Shown here: one piece after another, positions 8,399-18,586 of the stretch
Layout: the number at the start of each line of letters is the position of its first letter
Position numbering within the stretch: position 1 is the stretch's first letter
Assembly (NCBI GenBank): GCA_965204835.1
Contig: OZ242017.1
Location: forward strand, 310,001-374,000
Source: VXMT01 sp965204835
GTDB lineage: Bacteria; Chloroflexota; Dehalococcoidia; UBA2979
Reading direction: 5' to 3'
Length of the DNA: 64,000 nt
The notes under the pieces: generated by a model
Databases searched by the model: none
What the model saw: only the letters and a program-made list of their open reading frames with translations
Told to the model about the DNA's origin: nothing
Program-made: the position numbers and the translations under genes

Positions 8399-9243
8399 CT
8401 ACAGCTCGATGATCTCCGCCGGCTCGGGCGTGGGGACGCGACGCTCGCGCGGCACGCGCGCGGCCTCCAGGCGTGAGAGCAGCGCCAGCGCCTTGCGGGT
8501 GTCCGACGCGACGCGCGCCGGCTCCGCCAGCCGGAAGCGGTACTTCGAGCACCAGTAGGTGAACGCCGCCATCTCCGCCTGGCTCACGTTCGACCCCAGC
8601 GTTGCGCCCGTCTCGATGCGGTACTCGGCCGCGAGGTCGGCGAACGTCTTGCTGTAGACGCGCTCGTACGCCGCGACGTCCGAGGGCTCGCCGCGCGGCC
8701 CCTCCAGGTGTCGCGCCTTGTGCAGGTCCTGCTCGGCCTGGAGCAGCAGCGCCTCCTCCACGGTCACGCCGTACTGGAAGTTGAGGTGCGCGCGGTACTT
8801 CTCGCGGCCGATGGCGCGCGCGAACGCCTCCTCCGAGGGGTCCTCGCCCAGCGGCGGCCTGCCCTCGAAGACCAGCCGCTCCGCCTCGTCGGCGGGGATG
8901 AGGTCGCCCGCGGCGTCGATCAGCCGCTCGGCCAGCCGTCGCCAGTCGAACGCCTCGCCGCCGAGCAGGTAGCGGTAGGTCGCCTCGTCGACCCGCTCCT
9001 CGGGCGTGACCCAGCGCCCCACGACGGCGAGCAGGGCTGGATACCACGGCTCGCCGGCCCGCAACGCAGCCAGGAACGACTCGACGCCTTCCTCGGCGTC
9101 GAGCGCGGGCAGCAGCGGCTGGTCGAAGTCGTCGAAGCTGTCGAGGCCGGGGTGGCTGTCGGCGGCGCTGGGCGCGGGGGCGCCGTTGCGGCGGGACTTC
9201 GACGCGCGGCGCGCGCGCTTCGTCGTGCCGCCGCGGGCGGGGG

Positions 9244-9247
<4 letters not shown>
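8399..9247 (-). CDS. Conserved-looking protein of unknown function downstream of secA
   Basis: A 282-residue soluble protein that I do not recognise. It begins with a basic, low-complexity stretch (GGTTKRARRASKSRRNG, Ala/Pro-rich), continues with an acidic linker, and then a helical domain with YRYLLGGEAFDWRRLAERLI, IGREKYRAHLNFQYG and YWCSKYRFRLAEP. The GTG at 9247 overlaps the secA stop as GTGA, so it is probably translationally coupled to secA and the last gene of a prs-secA operon. No membrane segment, signal peptide or catalytic motif is evident. The context suggests it is made with SecA, but a role in export is inference only. Confidence 0.7.
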
Positions 9248-11811
<2,564 letters not shown>

Positions 11812-11832
11812 GGTTGCCTCTGCGCGGCGCGG

Positions 11833-12801
11833 CTAGCGGAAGAGCTCGCCGACGGAACCGCCGGTGTGAATGCGGTGCATCGCGTCGCCGAAGTACGGCG
11901 CGACCGAGAGCACGTGCGTGGGCACATGCTGGAAGGCGCCGTCGGCGATCGGCACGGTGTCGGTAAAGACCAGCTCGGAGATGTCGGTCGTGTCCAGGCG
12001 CTCGAAGGCGGCGCCCGCGAACAGCGGGTGGATGGTGCCGACGTAGACCGACCGCGCGCGGTTGCGGCGCAGCAGCTCGAGCGCGCTCGCGACGGTGCCG
12101 CCGGTCAGGATCTCGTCGTCGACGATGATCGCGTCGCGGTCCTCGACCTCGCCGATGATGGTCATCGCCTCGGCCTGCTCGTCGTTGGAGGTGCGGCGCT
12201 TGTCGACGATGGCGAGCTCGGCGCCGAGGCGCTCGGCGACGTCGCGCGCTCCCTTTGCGCCGCCGACGTCGGTGGCGACGATGACCGGGCGCGGGAGGTT
12301 GAGCGAGCGGAAGTACTCGGCGATGTGCGGCTGGGCGTGGAGCTCGTCCAGCGGGATGTTGAAGAAGCCCTGGATCTGGCCCGCGTGCAGGTCCATCGTC
12401 AGCACGCGGTCCGCCCCGGCCACCTCGATGAAGTTGGCGACGAGGCGCGCGGTGATGGGGACGCGGGGCTGGTCCTTCTTGTCGGAGCGGCCGTACGCGA
12501 AGTACGGGATCACCGCCGTGATGCGGCCCGCCGAGGCCCGCTTGGCGGCGTCGATCATGATGAACAGCTCCATCAGGCTGGTGTTCACCGGCGGAGCGAT
12601 CGGCTGGATCAGGAAGACGTCGCGCTCGCGGATGTTGTCCAGGAAGCGCACGAAGATGTTGCCGTTGGAGAACTCGAAGACCTCGTTGCGCCCCAGGGGC
12701 ATCTCGAGGTGCTTGCAGACGGCCTCGGCGAACTCACGGTGCGCGTTGCCGCTGAACACCGCCATCTCGCGATAGACGCCAAGGTTGTCCGGCTCGTTCA
12801 T
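11833..12801 (-). CDS. prs: Ribose-phosphate pyrophosphokinase (PRPP synthetase)
   Basis: Makes PRPP from ribose 5-phosphate and ATP for purine, pyrimidine, His, Trp and NAD synthesis. The 322-residue protein shows the catalytic YFAYGRSDKKDQPRVPITA flexible-loop region, the MDLHAGQIQGFF metal/ribose segment, and the PRPP-binding loop A-I-I-V-D-D-E-I-L-T-G-G-T. I chose the ATG at 12801 (MNEPDNLGV) by family length. The GGAGG only 1-2 bp upstream is too close, so the in-frame GTG at 12816 is an alternative. It heads the prs-secA cluster and diverges from the acyl-CoA dehydrogenase gene. Confidence 0.96.
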   Translation of the reverse strand: MNEPDNLGVYREMAVFSGNAHREFAEAVCKHLEMPLGRNEVFEFSNGNIFVRFLDNIRERDVFLIQPIAPPVNTSLMELFIMIDAAKRASAGRITAVIPYFAYGRSDKKDQPRVPITARLVANFIEVAGADRVLTMDLHAGQIQGFFNIPLDELHAQPHIAEYFRSLNLPRPVIVATDVGGAKGARDVAERLGAELAIVDKRRTSNDEQAEAMTIIGEVEDRDAIIVDDEILTGGTVASALELLRRNRARSVYVGTIHPLFAGAAFERLDTTDISELVFTDTVPIADGAFQHVPTHVLSVAPYFGDAMHRIHTGGSVGELFR

Positions 12802-12998
12802 GCCTCCACCAACCACTCTGCGCTACCCGCGCTGCGTCGTGCGTATCATGCGTCGCCGGAACGCTGACGGCGCCGGGAAGCGACGCTGTGACGCCGCGCG
12901 CGGGCCCGCTTCGGCGGGGGTGCTCCGATGGTACCATGAGGGCCCCGCAGGCTCGCGGTGAGCCTGGGCCGCATCGACCGAGGAAATGGGCCGCCGCC

Positions 12999-14171
12999 AT
13001 GGATTTTGAGTTCACACCGGACGAGGAACGCTTCCGCGAAGAGCTGCACCAGTTGCTGCTCTCCAACCTCCCCGGTGACTGGGCGAAGCGCGGCCTGGCC
13101 GAGCCCATCGACTCCGAGGAGCGCCACGCCCTCGCAGACGTGATCTCCAAGCAGCTCGCCGACCGCAAGTGGCTGACCATGGCCTGGCCCGAGAAGTTCG
13201 GCGGCCTCGATGCCTCCTACCTCATGCAGTACCTCTTCAACGAGGAGATGGCCTACCTCGACGCGCCCGGCGGCGGCGGCGTCGGCGTCACCTCCGTCGG
13301 CCCCGCGATCATGATGTACGGCAACGAGGAGCAGCAGCGCATCTACCTCCCGCGCATCGCCAACGCCGACGACCGCTGGGCCGCGCTCTACTCCGAGCCC
13401 GGCGCCGGATCCGACCTCGCCTCGATCCAGACGCGCGCCGTCCGCGACGGCGACGAGTACGTCATCAACGGCCTCAAGACCTGGGTCGCCGGCGCGGACC
13501 GCGCGACCATGGGCTGGCTCGCCGCCCGCACCGACCCCTCGGCCCCCAAGCACCGCGGCCTCTCCACCTTCGCCGTCCCCATGGACGACCCGGGCGTCGA
13601 GATCCGCCCCGTCGAGAACCTCGCCGGCGAGCGCCAGCTCTCCGAGGTGATCCTCCACGACGTACGCGTGCCCGTCGAAAACCGGGTCGGCCCCGAGAAC
13701 CGCGGCTGGTACCACATCGCCTCGACGCTCGACTTCGAGCGCTCCGGCGTCTCCTCGTACGCGCGCGGCAAGCGCCATATCGAGCAGCTCGTGGATCTCG
13801 TGAAGGAGAACTCGTCGCTGTCCGAGGAGCGCGCGGCGGTGCGCTACGAGCTGGCGGACCGCTGGATCGAGTTGCAAGTCGGCTTCAACGTCGCCCAGCG
13901 CATCCCGTGGCTGCAGACGCAGGGCATCTCGCCGAACCACGAGGCGTCGGTCTCCAAGGTCTACGGCTCTGAGATGACGCAGCGCATCGCCGGCACCGGC
14001 GTGCGGCTGCTCGGCATGGCGGGGCTGCTCCAGCGCGGCACGGACGGCGCGCCAGCGGGCGGCGCCTTCGCGCGCCACTACCTGACCTCCGCCGGCAGCA
14101 CGATCGCGGCCGGCACGTCGGAGATCCAGCGCAACATCATCGCCCAGCGCGGGCTCGGCCTGCCGAGGTAG
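12999..14171 (+). CDS. Acyl-CoA dehydrogenase
   Basis: An FAD-dependent acyl-CoA dehydrogenase of 390 residues that would introduce a trans-2 double bond into an acyl-CoA. The three-part fold is visible: the N-terminal helical domain (MDFEFTPDEERFREEL), the middle beta domain with YSEPGAGSDLASIQTRA and the FAD loop GLKTWVAGAD, and the C-terminal helical domain ending in the signature IAAGTSEIQRNIIAQRGLGLPR. The catalytic Glu is not obvious at the short-chain position, and the substrate cannot be told. The ATG at 12999 is chosen because family alignment starts there. It is followed 20 bp later by a toxin-antitoxin pair. Confidence 0.92.
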   Translation: MDFEFTPDEERFREELHQLLLSNLPGDWAKRGLAEPIDSEERHALADVISKQLADRKWLTMAWPEKFGGLDASYLMQYLFNEEMAYLDAPGGGGVGVTSVGPAIMMYGNEEQQRIYLPRIANADDRWAALYSEPGAGSDLASIQTRAVRDGDEYVINGLKTWVAGADRATMGWLAARTDPSAPKHRGLSTFAVPMDDPGVEIRPVENLAGERQLSEVILHDVRVPVENRVGPENRGWYHIASTLDFERSGVSSYARGKRHIEQLVDLVKENSSLSEERAAVRYELADRWIELQVGFNVAQRIPWLQTQGISPNHEASVSKVYGSEMTQRIAGTGVRLLGMAGLLQRGTDGAPAGGAFARHYLTSAGSTIAAGTSEIQRNIIAQRGLGLPR

Positions 14172-14191
14172 GCGCGAGGCGGAGGCGACCG

Positions 14192-14452
14192 ATGACGAGC
14201 ATCACGCTGCATGACCTCGACGACGGCGTCGCCGCGGCGCTGCGCGCCCGCGCCGCGAAGCACGGCCGCTCGGTCGAGCAGGAGGCCTGCGCCATCTTGG
14301 GTGAGGTCGTGGGCGTCGAGGACGGGGACGAAGTCGAGTCACCGCCTGAGAAGCTCGGCACCGCGATCCACGAACTCTTCAAGCCGTTCGGCATCAAGGA
14401 ACTCCCGATCCCGCCGCGCGAACCCGCGCGCGAACCCCCAACGTTCGACTGA
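14192..14452 (+). CDS. FitA/VapB-type ribbon-helix-helix antitoxin
   Basis: An 86-residue protein whose first 45 residues (MTSITLHDLDDGVAAALRARA, then HGRSVEQEACAILGEVV) match Arc/MetJ-like FitA antitoxins. The Asp/Glu- and Pro-rich C-terminal part is the likely toxin-binding tail. It precedes the PIN-domain gene by 11 bp in the usual antitoxin-toxin order. It would neutralise the toxin and repress its own operon as a complex. The paired context makes the call reliable. Confidence 0.85.
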   Translation: MTSITLHDLDDGVAAALRARAAKHGRSVEQEACAILGEVVGVEDGDEVESPPEKLGTAIHELFKPFGIKELPIPPREPAREPPTFD

Positions 14453-14463
14453 ATCTGACCGCG

Positions 14464-14901
14464 GTGATTGTTCTCGACACGAACGTCGTGTCTGAACTTA
14501 TGAGAGACCGGCCGGAACCTGGCGTGCTCGCGTGGGTCGACTCACGGACTTCCGCCGACCTGTTCGTCACGGCGGTTACGGAGGCGGAGATTCGAGTTGG
14601 GATCGTCACCCTGCCAATGGGCCGTCGGCGTGGCGAGCTAGAGGCGGCGGCGGCACGGGTGCTTGAGAGGTTCTTCGCCGGGCGAGTGCTCCCGCTCGAC
14701 TGGCGGGCCGCCCGTCAGTACGCCTCCGTTGTGGCCGAACGGAGCGCCGCGGGGCGACCCATCGGGGCCTTCGACGGCCTGATCGCGGCGATCGCCCGCG
14801 CTCGCGGAGCCGCAATAGCGACACGCGACGTCGGTGGGTTCGAGGGCCTGGGGATCGAGGTGGTGAACCCGTGGGAGGGCGCTGGCGCGGTTCCTCGCTA
14901 A
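14464..14901 (+). CDS. VapC/FitB-type PIN-domain ribonuclease toxin
   Basis: A 145-residue single PIN domain. Acidic active-site residues are visible: Asp5 in MIVLDTNVVSELM, Glu43 in TAVTEAEIRVG, Asp in PIGAFDGLIAAIA and Asp in AIATRDVGGFEGLG, the order and spacing of VapC/FitB endonucleases. It would cleave RNA, usually tRNA or rRNA, when unpaired with its antitoxin. The start is a GTG at 14464. It follows its antitoxin by 11 bp, and its last 4 bp overlap the end of the convergent VOC gene. Confidence 0.88.
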   Translation: MIVLDTNVVSELMRDRPEPGVLAWVDSRTSADLFVTAVTEAEIRVGIVTLPMGRRRGELEAAAARVLERFFAGRVLPLDWRAARQYASVVAERSAAGRPIGAFDGLIAAIARARGAAIATRDVGGFEGLGIEVVNPWEGAGAVPR

Positions 14902-15419
14902 GCGCTGAGCAGTGCGATGGCGCGGCGGAGGTGGTCGTCCTCCAGGAACGGCGCGCCCTGCGACTCCTTGAGCTCGCCCGCCTTCGCCAGCACCTCGGCC
15001 CGCGACATGCCGGGCGGTGGCTCCGTCGTCCACGCGATGAGGGCGATGAGCACCTGGTTGGGGTCCTCGAGGAACACCAACCGCTCGTAGCCGCGGCGGA
15101 TCTCCTCGCTCGCCTGCAGGCCCGCCGACGAGAGCCGGAAGTACGCCTGGTCGATGAACTCGCCGCTCACGTTCAGCGTGAGGTACTGCATCGAGCCGAC
15201 GCCCGGGCTGGACTCGGCGATGTTGATGCCCTCGCGGTTGGGGCCGACGAGGAGCAGGTAGTCCTCGCCGCCCGCGTGCAGGAGCACCTGCACCGAGTCC
15301 TGGTCGTCGCGGTTGGGCTCCATGAAGAGGCGCCGCATGCCGAGCTTCTCGTAGAAGTCGATGCTGGCCTGCATGTCCTTGCAGATAATGGCCGGGTAGC
15401 CGAGGCCGCGCAGCTCCAT
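14898..15419 (-). CDS. VOC superfamily protein
   Basis: A 173-residue vicinal oxygen chelate protein: MELRGLGYPAIICKDMQASIDFYEKLG starts the first module, and a second half follows with YLTLNVSGEFIDQAYFRLS. Candidate metal ligands are fewer than in true glyoxalases, so it may be non-catalytic or bind a ligand. I use the ATG at 15419, where homology begins; an in-frame start at 15458 would add 13 unconserved residues. It overlaps the end of the PIN toxin gene by 4 bp in convergent orientation. Substrate unknown. Confidence 0.7.
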   Translation of the reverse strand: MELRGLGYPAIICKDMQASIDFYEKLGMRRLFMEPNRDDQDSVQVLLHAGGEDYLLLVGPNREGINIAESSPGVGSMQYLTLNVSGEFIDQAYFRLSSAGLQASEEIRRGYERLVFLEDPNQVLIALIAWTTEPPPGMSRAEVLAKAGELKESQGAPFLEDDHLRRAIALLSA

Positions 15420-15544
15420 GCCGTCCGCCTTTCGCTCGGGGTCCGACGTGCTCCGCACGTCCCGACACGACTCTAGGCGGTTATGGCGACCCGCGCAGCC
15501 TCGACGCCGCGAGGCGGGCGCGGGCCGGGCGCTATCATCCGACC

Positions 15545-16024
15545 GTGCCGACCTCCCCCGATCCGCAGCGGTTCACCGCCCCGCTCCGCAAGCTCGCGAT
15601 GAACTACTGCGTCGACGTGCCACCCGACGCGAGCCGCGCCCTCGCCGGCGACCCGCCGGAGCGCTACGTCCGCGTCGAGGGCACGGCGAACGGCCACCCG
15701 TTCGCGACGCGCTTCACGCCCCGCGGCGGGGGCGCCTACCGCCTCTTCCTCGACGGTGACGTGCGCTCGGCAGCCGGCATCGACGTCGGCGACGACGTGG
15801 CGATCGAGGTCGCCCGCGTCGACATCCCGCCCGAGCCACCACTCCCAGACGACCTGCGCGAGGCGCTGTCCGCCCTCGACGGCGGCGTGGAGGCGTTCGC
15901 CGCCCTCACCGAGGCGCAGCGCACCGGCATGCTCGCCTTCGTCGAGCGTGCGAGGACTGCCGGGACGCGGGCGAGGTATGTGGAGCGGGTGGTGGAGGAG
16001 GCCCGGCGGCGCCTCGATCGGTGA
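15545..16024 (+). CDS. DUF1905/YdeI-like (OmdA) protein
   Basis: A 159-residue protein with an N-terminal DUF1905-like beta-barrel (residues about 8-95: FTAPLRKLAMNYCVDVPP, then the R-V-E-G-x-x-N-G core and LDGDVRSAAGIDVGDDVAIEV) and a C-terminal helical YdeI/OmdA segment (LPDDLREALSALDGG, then RARYVERVVEEARRRL). The family has no defined enzymatic activity, although related proteins are linked to peptide resistance. It stands alone between a VOC gene and the Fn3/LRR surface protein gene. Confidence 0.8.
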   Translation: MPTSPDPQRFTAPLRKLAMNYCVDVPPDASRALAGDPPERYVRVEGTANGHPFATRFTPRGGGAYRLFLDGDVRSAAGIDVGDDVAIEVARVDIPPEPPLPDDLREALSALDGGVEAFAALTEAQRTGMLAFVERARTAGTRARYVERVVEEARRRLDR

Positions 16025-16109
16025 CCAGCGTCCCTAGTCGAGTTGTGCCGTGACCTTGACGCCCTGGATGCTCGAAACCTAGACTCCCCGCTTTCCCGTG
16101 GAGGCTGGC

Positions 16110-18374
16110 GTGCGCGCCAGAGCCCGGAGGATCGCCGTGCGTGTGCGGGAGTCGCTTCCACTCATCTTCGCTTGCCTGCTAATGGCAGGCCTCATTGGGG
16201 GCGCGATTCTCGAGCGACAGGGCCGCAGCGGCCCACCGGGTCGCGGACACGAACTCAGGGCTCCGATCGTGGTCACGTACGCGGGCGGGCCGGGGGAGAT
16301 CGTGCTCGATTGGAGGAACGAAGCCGCGAGGGTCGTGCGCTGGCAGTACCGCATGGTGGATGCGAATGGCGAACCGGGGGCTGCATGGAGGGACGTACCC
16401 GGGAGCAGCCACGCCACGCGCCAGTTCCGGATCGGCGGCCTGGACGAGTACACGCCATACACGTTCGAAGTGCGGCCCGTGCTGACGGGCGAGCCTGCAT
16501 TCAAGGCTGGCGATCCGCTCGACGCCCGGAACTGGGGCGCGACGACGCTCTTCGTGGGAGACGACGGCATCCCGTGGATACGAGAGCATGCGTTGGTCGA
16601 GGGCGGTCGCACGTTACGCGTCGATCGGTCGGACTACGTTATCGATGTGCCTGCGGGCATGGTCCTTGGACTCAGAGGCCTGTCACTCCACATGGACGGT
16701 TCATTTTCGGGTGCGCTCGAGGACTGGATCAGCGGTTCCGCTCTGATCGTCAGGGCCGGCGAGTACGTCGCAAGGCGCGTCGCGTGGGCGCCCGAGGGTG
16801 ATCCCTGGGCGGTCGGGCTCCCGAATCCAGGTGTGGTCAACGAGTGGTTCGACCAGATCGTCGCGTCGACAAGGCGCATCCCACGCTCTGGGCCGAGCCC
16901 CGAGGAGCGCGCCGGCAGCTGCGCATCCGGGGCCGTCACATTCGATCCTGCGTCCACGCCGGGCCTCGCCACCGACTGTGGAGCACTGAACGTCGCTCAG
17001 AGGGCGTGGTCCGACGGTGTGGTGAACTGGGACACTGATACCCCGATTGAGCAATGGGACGGTGTAACGGTCGGGGGCGTGCCGCTCCGCGTACTGCGGA
17101 TTGAACTCCCCGATCGCGGCATCGCAGGAACCATCGACCCGGCGTTCGCCCGCCTGAGTGCCCTCACACACCTGGACCTGAGCGGCAACGAGTTGACGGG
17201 CGAAATCCCACCGGATCTTGGTGCACTCACGGATCTGCGCACCCTGTATCTCGCCGGGAACCCCTTCCTGCCGGGATGTGTCCCAGGAGCGCTGCGCGAG
17301 ATTCCCGAGAATGACCTCGACAAGACCCTCCTTCCCACGTGTTTCGCGCCGTCCGCGGGGCTCGAGTTGGAGATCAGGGCATGGGAGGAGCGGCCGATAC
17401 CTGATGTGGTGGCCGCGCGAGCTCCAGGGACGTTGCGCACGACGATGGTCGTAGGCGAAGGCCAGCGTCTCATGGTCAAGGCCCTGCGGGCGCCCTGGGC
17501 GCCGGTCACGGTGGAGTTCCTCACAGGGAAGGACGGCGAGGTCCGGATTGTGCCGAGGGCGGTTCGATTCGAGGCGGGCCTGCCGGGTCAGTCGCAGGAC
17601 GTGCGACTGACCGCGCTGCGGCCGGGCGACGATATCGAGATCGTGATCCGTACCACGTCGACGGGTGACCGGGAGTTCGATGATCTTCGGGACTCCACCC
17701 TGCTCGTCACGGTCCCATCCACGCATCTGCGCGCACTCGTCGGCGGCGGAGCGGACGAGACCGCGCTCGAATGGAACACCGTTGAGCAGGGTGTTGAGCG
17801 CTGGCAGTACCGGCGTGTGGTCGAAGCAGGCGACAACAGGGACGCGCCCTGGGTGGACGTGCCTGACAGCGACGGGAGCACGAGGAGTCTTCGCGTCGCA
17901 AACGAACCCGAGGGATGGTCGTTCCCAGAGTTCACGGTGCGCCCCTGGACGGCAAGTGGAGCAGGCCGTCCCTCCAATGTGGTGACGGCCCCTGCGGCGG
18001 ATGTGGCGCCAGACGGCATCCCCATCGTGTATCAGGGGACTGATGTCGAGAGTGGCAGGAGTTACCGCTCCGTGGGCTTCGACTACGTGGTCGATGTCCC
18101 GCCGGACATGCGCCTGAGGTTCGGATTCCAGGTCGGCGACACGCATGCAGATGGGGTCGGCCAGGTACTGGTAGACCTCGCGACCGGCTCATGGATCTTG
18201 CTCTGGTCCGACGGGCGCGTCCGGGCACGGGTGATCGCCTCCCCGGAAGTGGCCGGCGAACCCGGCAGCGTTGCCTCGCTGCGGCACGCGCGGGAAGCCA
18301 ATCGGCGGTTCGACCAGTTGCTCGACTCGTTGCGCCGAGTTCCGCTCAACACCGGCGACAATAGTGGCCACTAG
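16110..18374 (+). CDS. Membrane-anchored protein with duplicated Fn3-like modules and leucine-rich repeats
   Basis: A 754-residue exported or anchored protein. A basic N-terminus leads into one hydrophobic segment (SLPLIFACLLMAGLIGGAIL). Two copies of a composite module follow, at residues about 50-270 and 545-745. Each has an Fn3-like sandwich (ERWQYR/VRWQYR, then W-V/R-D-V-P) and a second domain marked D-Y-V-I/V-D-V-P-x-x-M and a closing NEWFDQ/NRRFDQ helix. Between them lie LRR-type repeats (LTHLDLSGNELTGEIPPDLG, LRTLYLAGN) with a Cys cap, and a beta-rich stretch. GGAGG at 16100 favours the GTG at 16110. Probably a surface binding protein; the ligand is unknown. Confidence 0.7.
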   Translation: MRARARRIAVRVRESLPLIFACLLMAGLIGGAILERQGRSGPPGRGHELRAPIVVTYAGGPGEIVLDWRNEAARVVRWQYRMVDANGEPGAAWRDVPGSSHATRQFRIGGLDEYTPYTFEVRPVLTGEPAFKAGDPLDARNWGATTLFVGDDGIPWIREHALVEGGRTLRVDRSDYVIDVPAGMVLGLRGLSLHMDGSFSGALEDWISGSALIVRAGEYVARRVAWAPEGDPWAVGLPNPGVVNEWFDQIVASTRRIPRSGPSPEERAGSCASGAVTFDPASTPGLATDCGALNVAQRAWSDGVVNWDTDTPIEQWDGVTVGGVPLRVLRIELPDRGIAGTIDPAFARLSALTHLDLSGNELTGEIPPDLGALTDLRTLYLAGNPFLPGCVPGALREIPENDLDKTLLPTCFAPSAGLELEIRAWEERPIPDVVAARAPGTLRTTMVVGEGQRLMVKALRAPWAPVTVEFLTGKDGEVRIVPRAVRFEAGLPGQSQDVRLTALRPGDDIEIVIRTTSTGDREFDDLRDSTLLVTVPSTHLRALVGGGADETALEWNTVEQGVERWQYRRVVEAGDNRDAPWVDVPDSDGSTRSLRVANEPEGWSFPEFTVRPWTASGAGRPSNVVTAPAADVAPDGIPIVYQGTDVESGRSYRSVGFDYVVDVPPDMRLRFGFQVGDTHADGVGQVLVDLATGSWILLWSDGRVRARVIASPEVAGEPGSVASLRHAREANRRFDQLLDSLRRVPLNTGDNSGH

Positions 18375-18505
18375 GGCCGCGCCGCGTTGACCCCTCCCGA
18401 CCCCCTGCCTACCATCCCCATATGCACCAACGCCCGCACCGCGACGTAGTAGTAGCCGGCGGCGGCTAGCCCGGCCCGCGCATCGAGGGCCGTGCCGGTC
18501 GCCTG

Positions 18506-18525
18506 CGCCCCGCAACTGCGGGGCG
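18506..18525 (+). terminator. Hairpin between the Fn3/LRR gene and valS
   Basis: CGCCCCGC and GCGGGGCG pair over 8 bp around an AACT loop and are followed by TCGCTTT. It may terminate the upstream gene or act in the valS leader. I find no convincing T-box motifs. The rest of 18375-18586 shows no gene. Confidence 0.5.
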
Positions 18526-18586
18526 TCGCTTTGCCCAGCTACACGCCCCATCCATCGAGGAACCCCAGACACCGAGGAGCCCGCCC

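Noticed and set aside
18375..18586. A T-box riboswitch upstream of valS
   Set aside because: I find no convincing T-box sequence, specifier loop or antiterminator pair. The hairpin at 18506-18525 is better read as a simple terminator.
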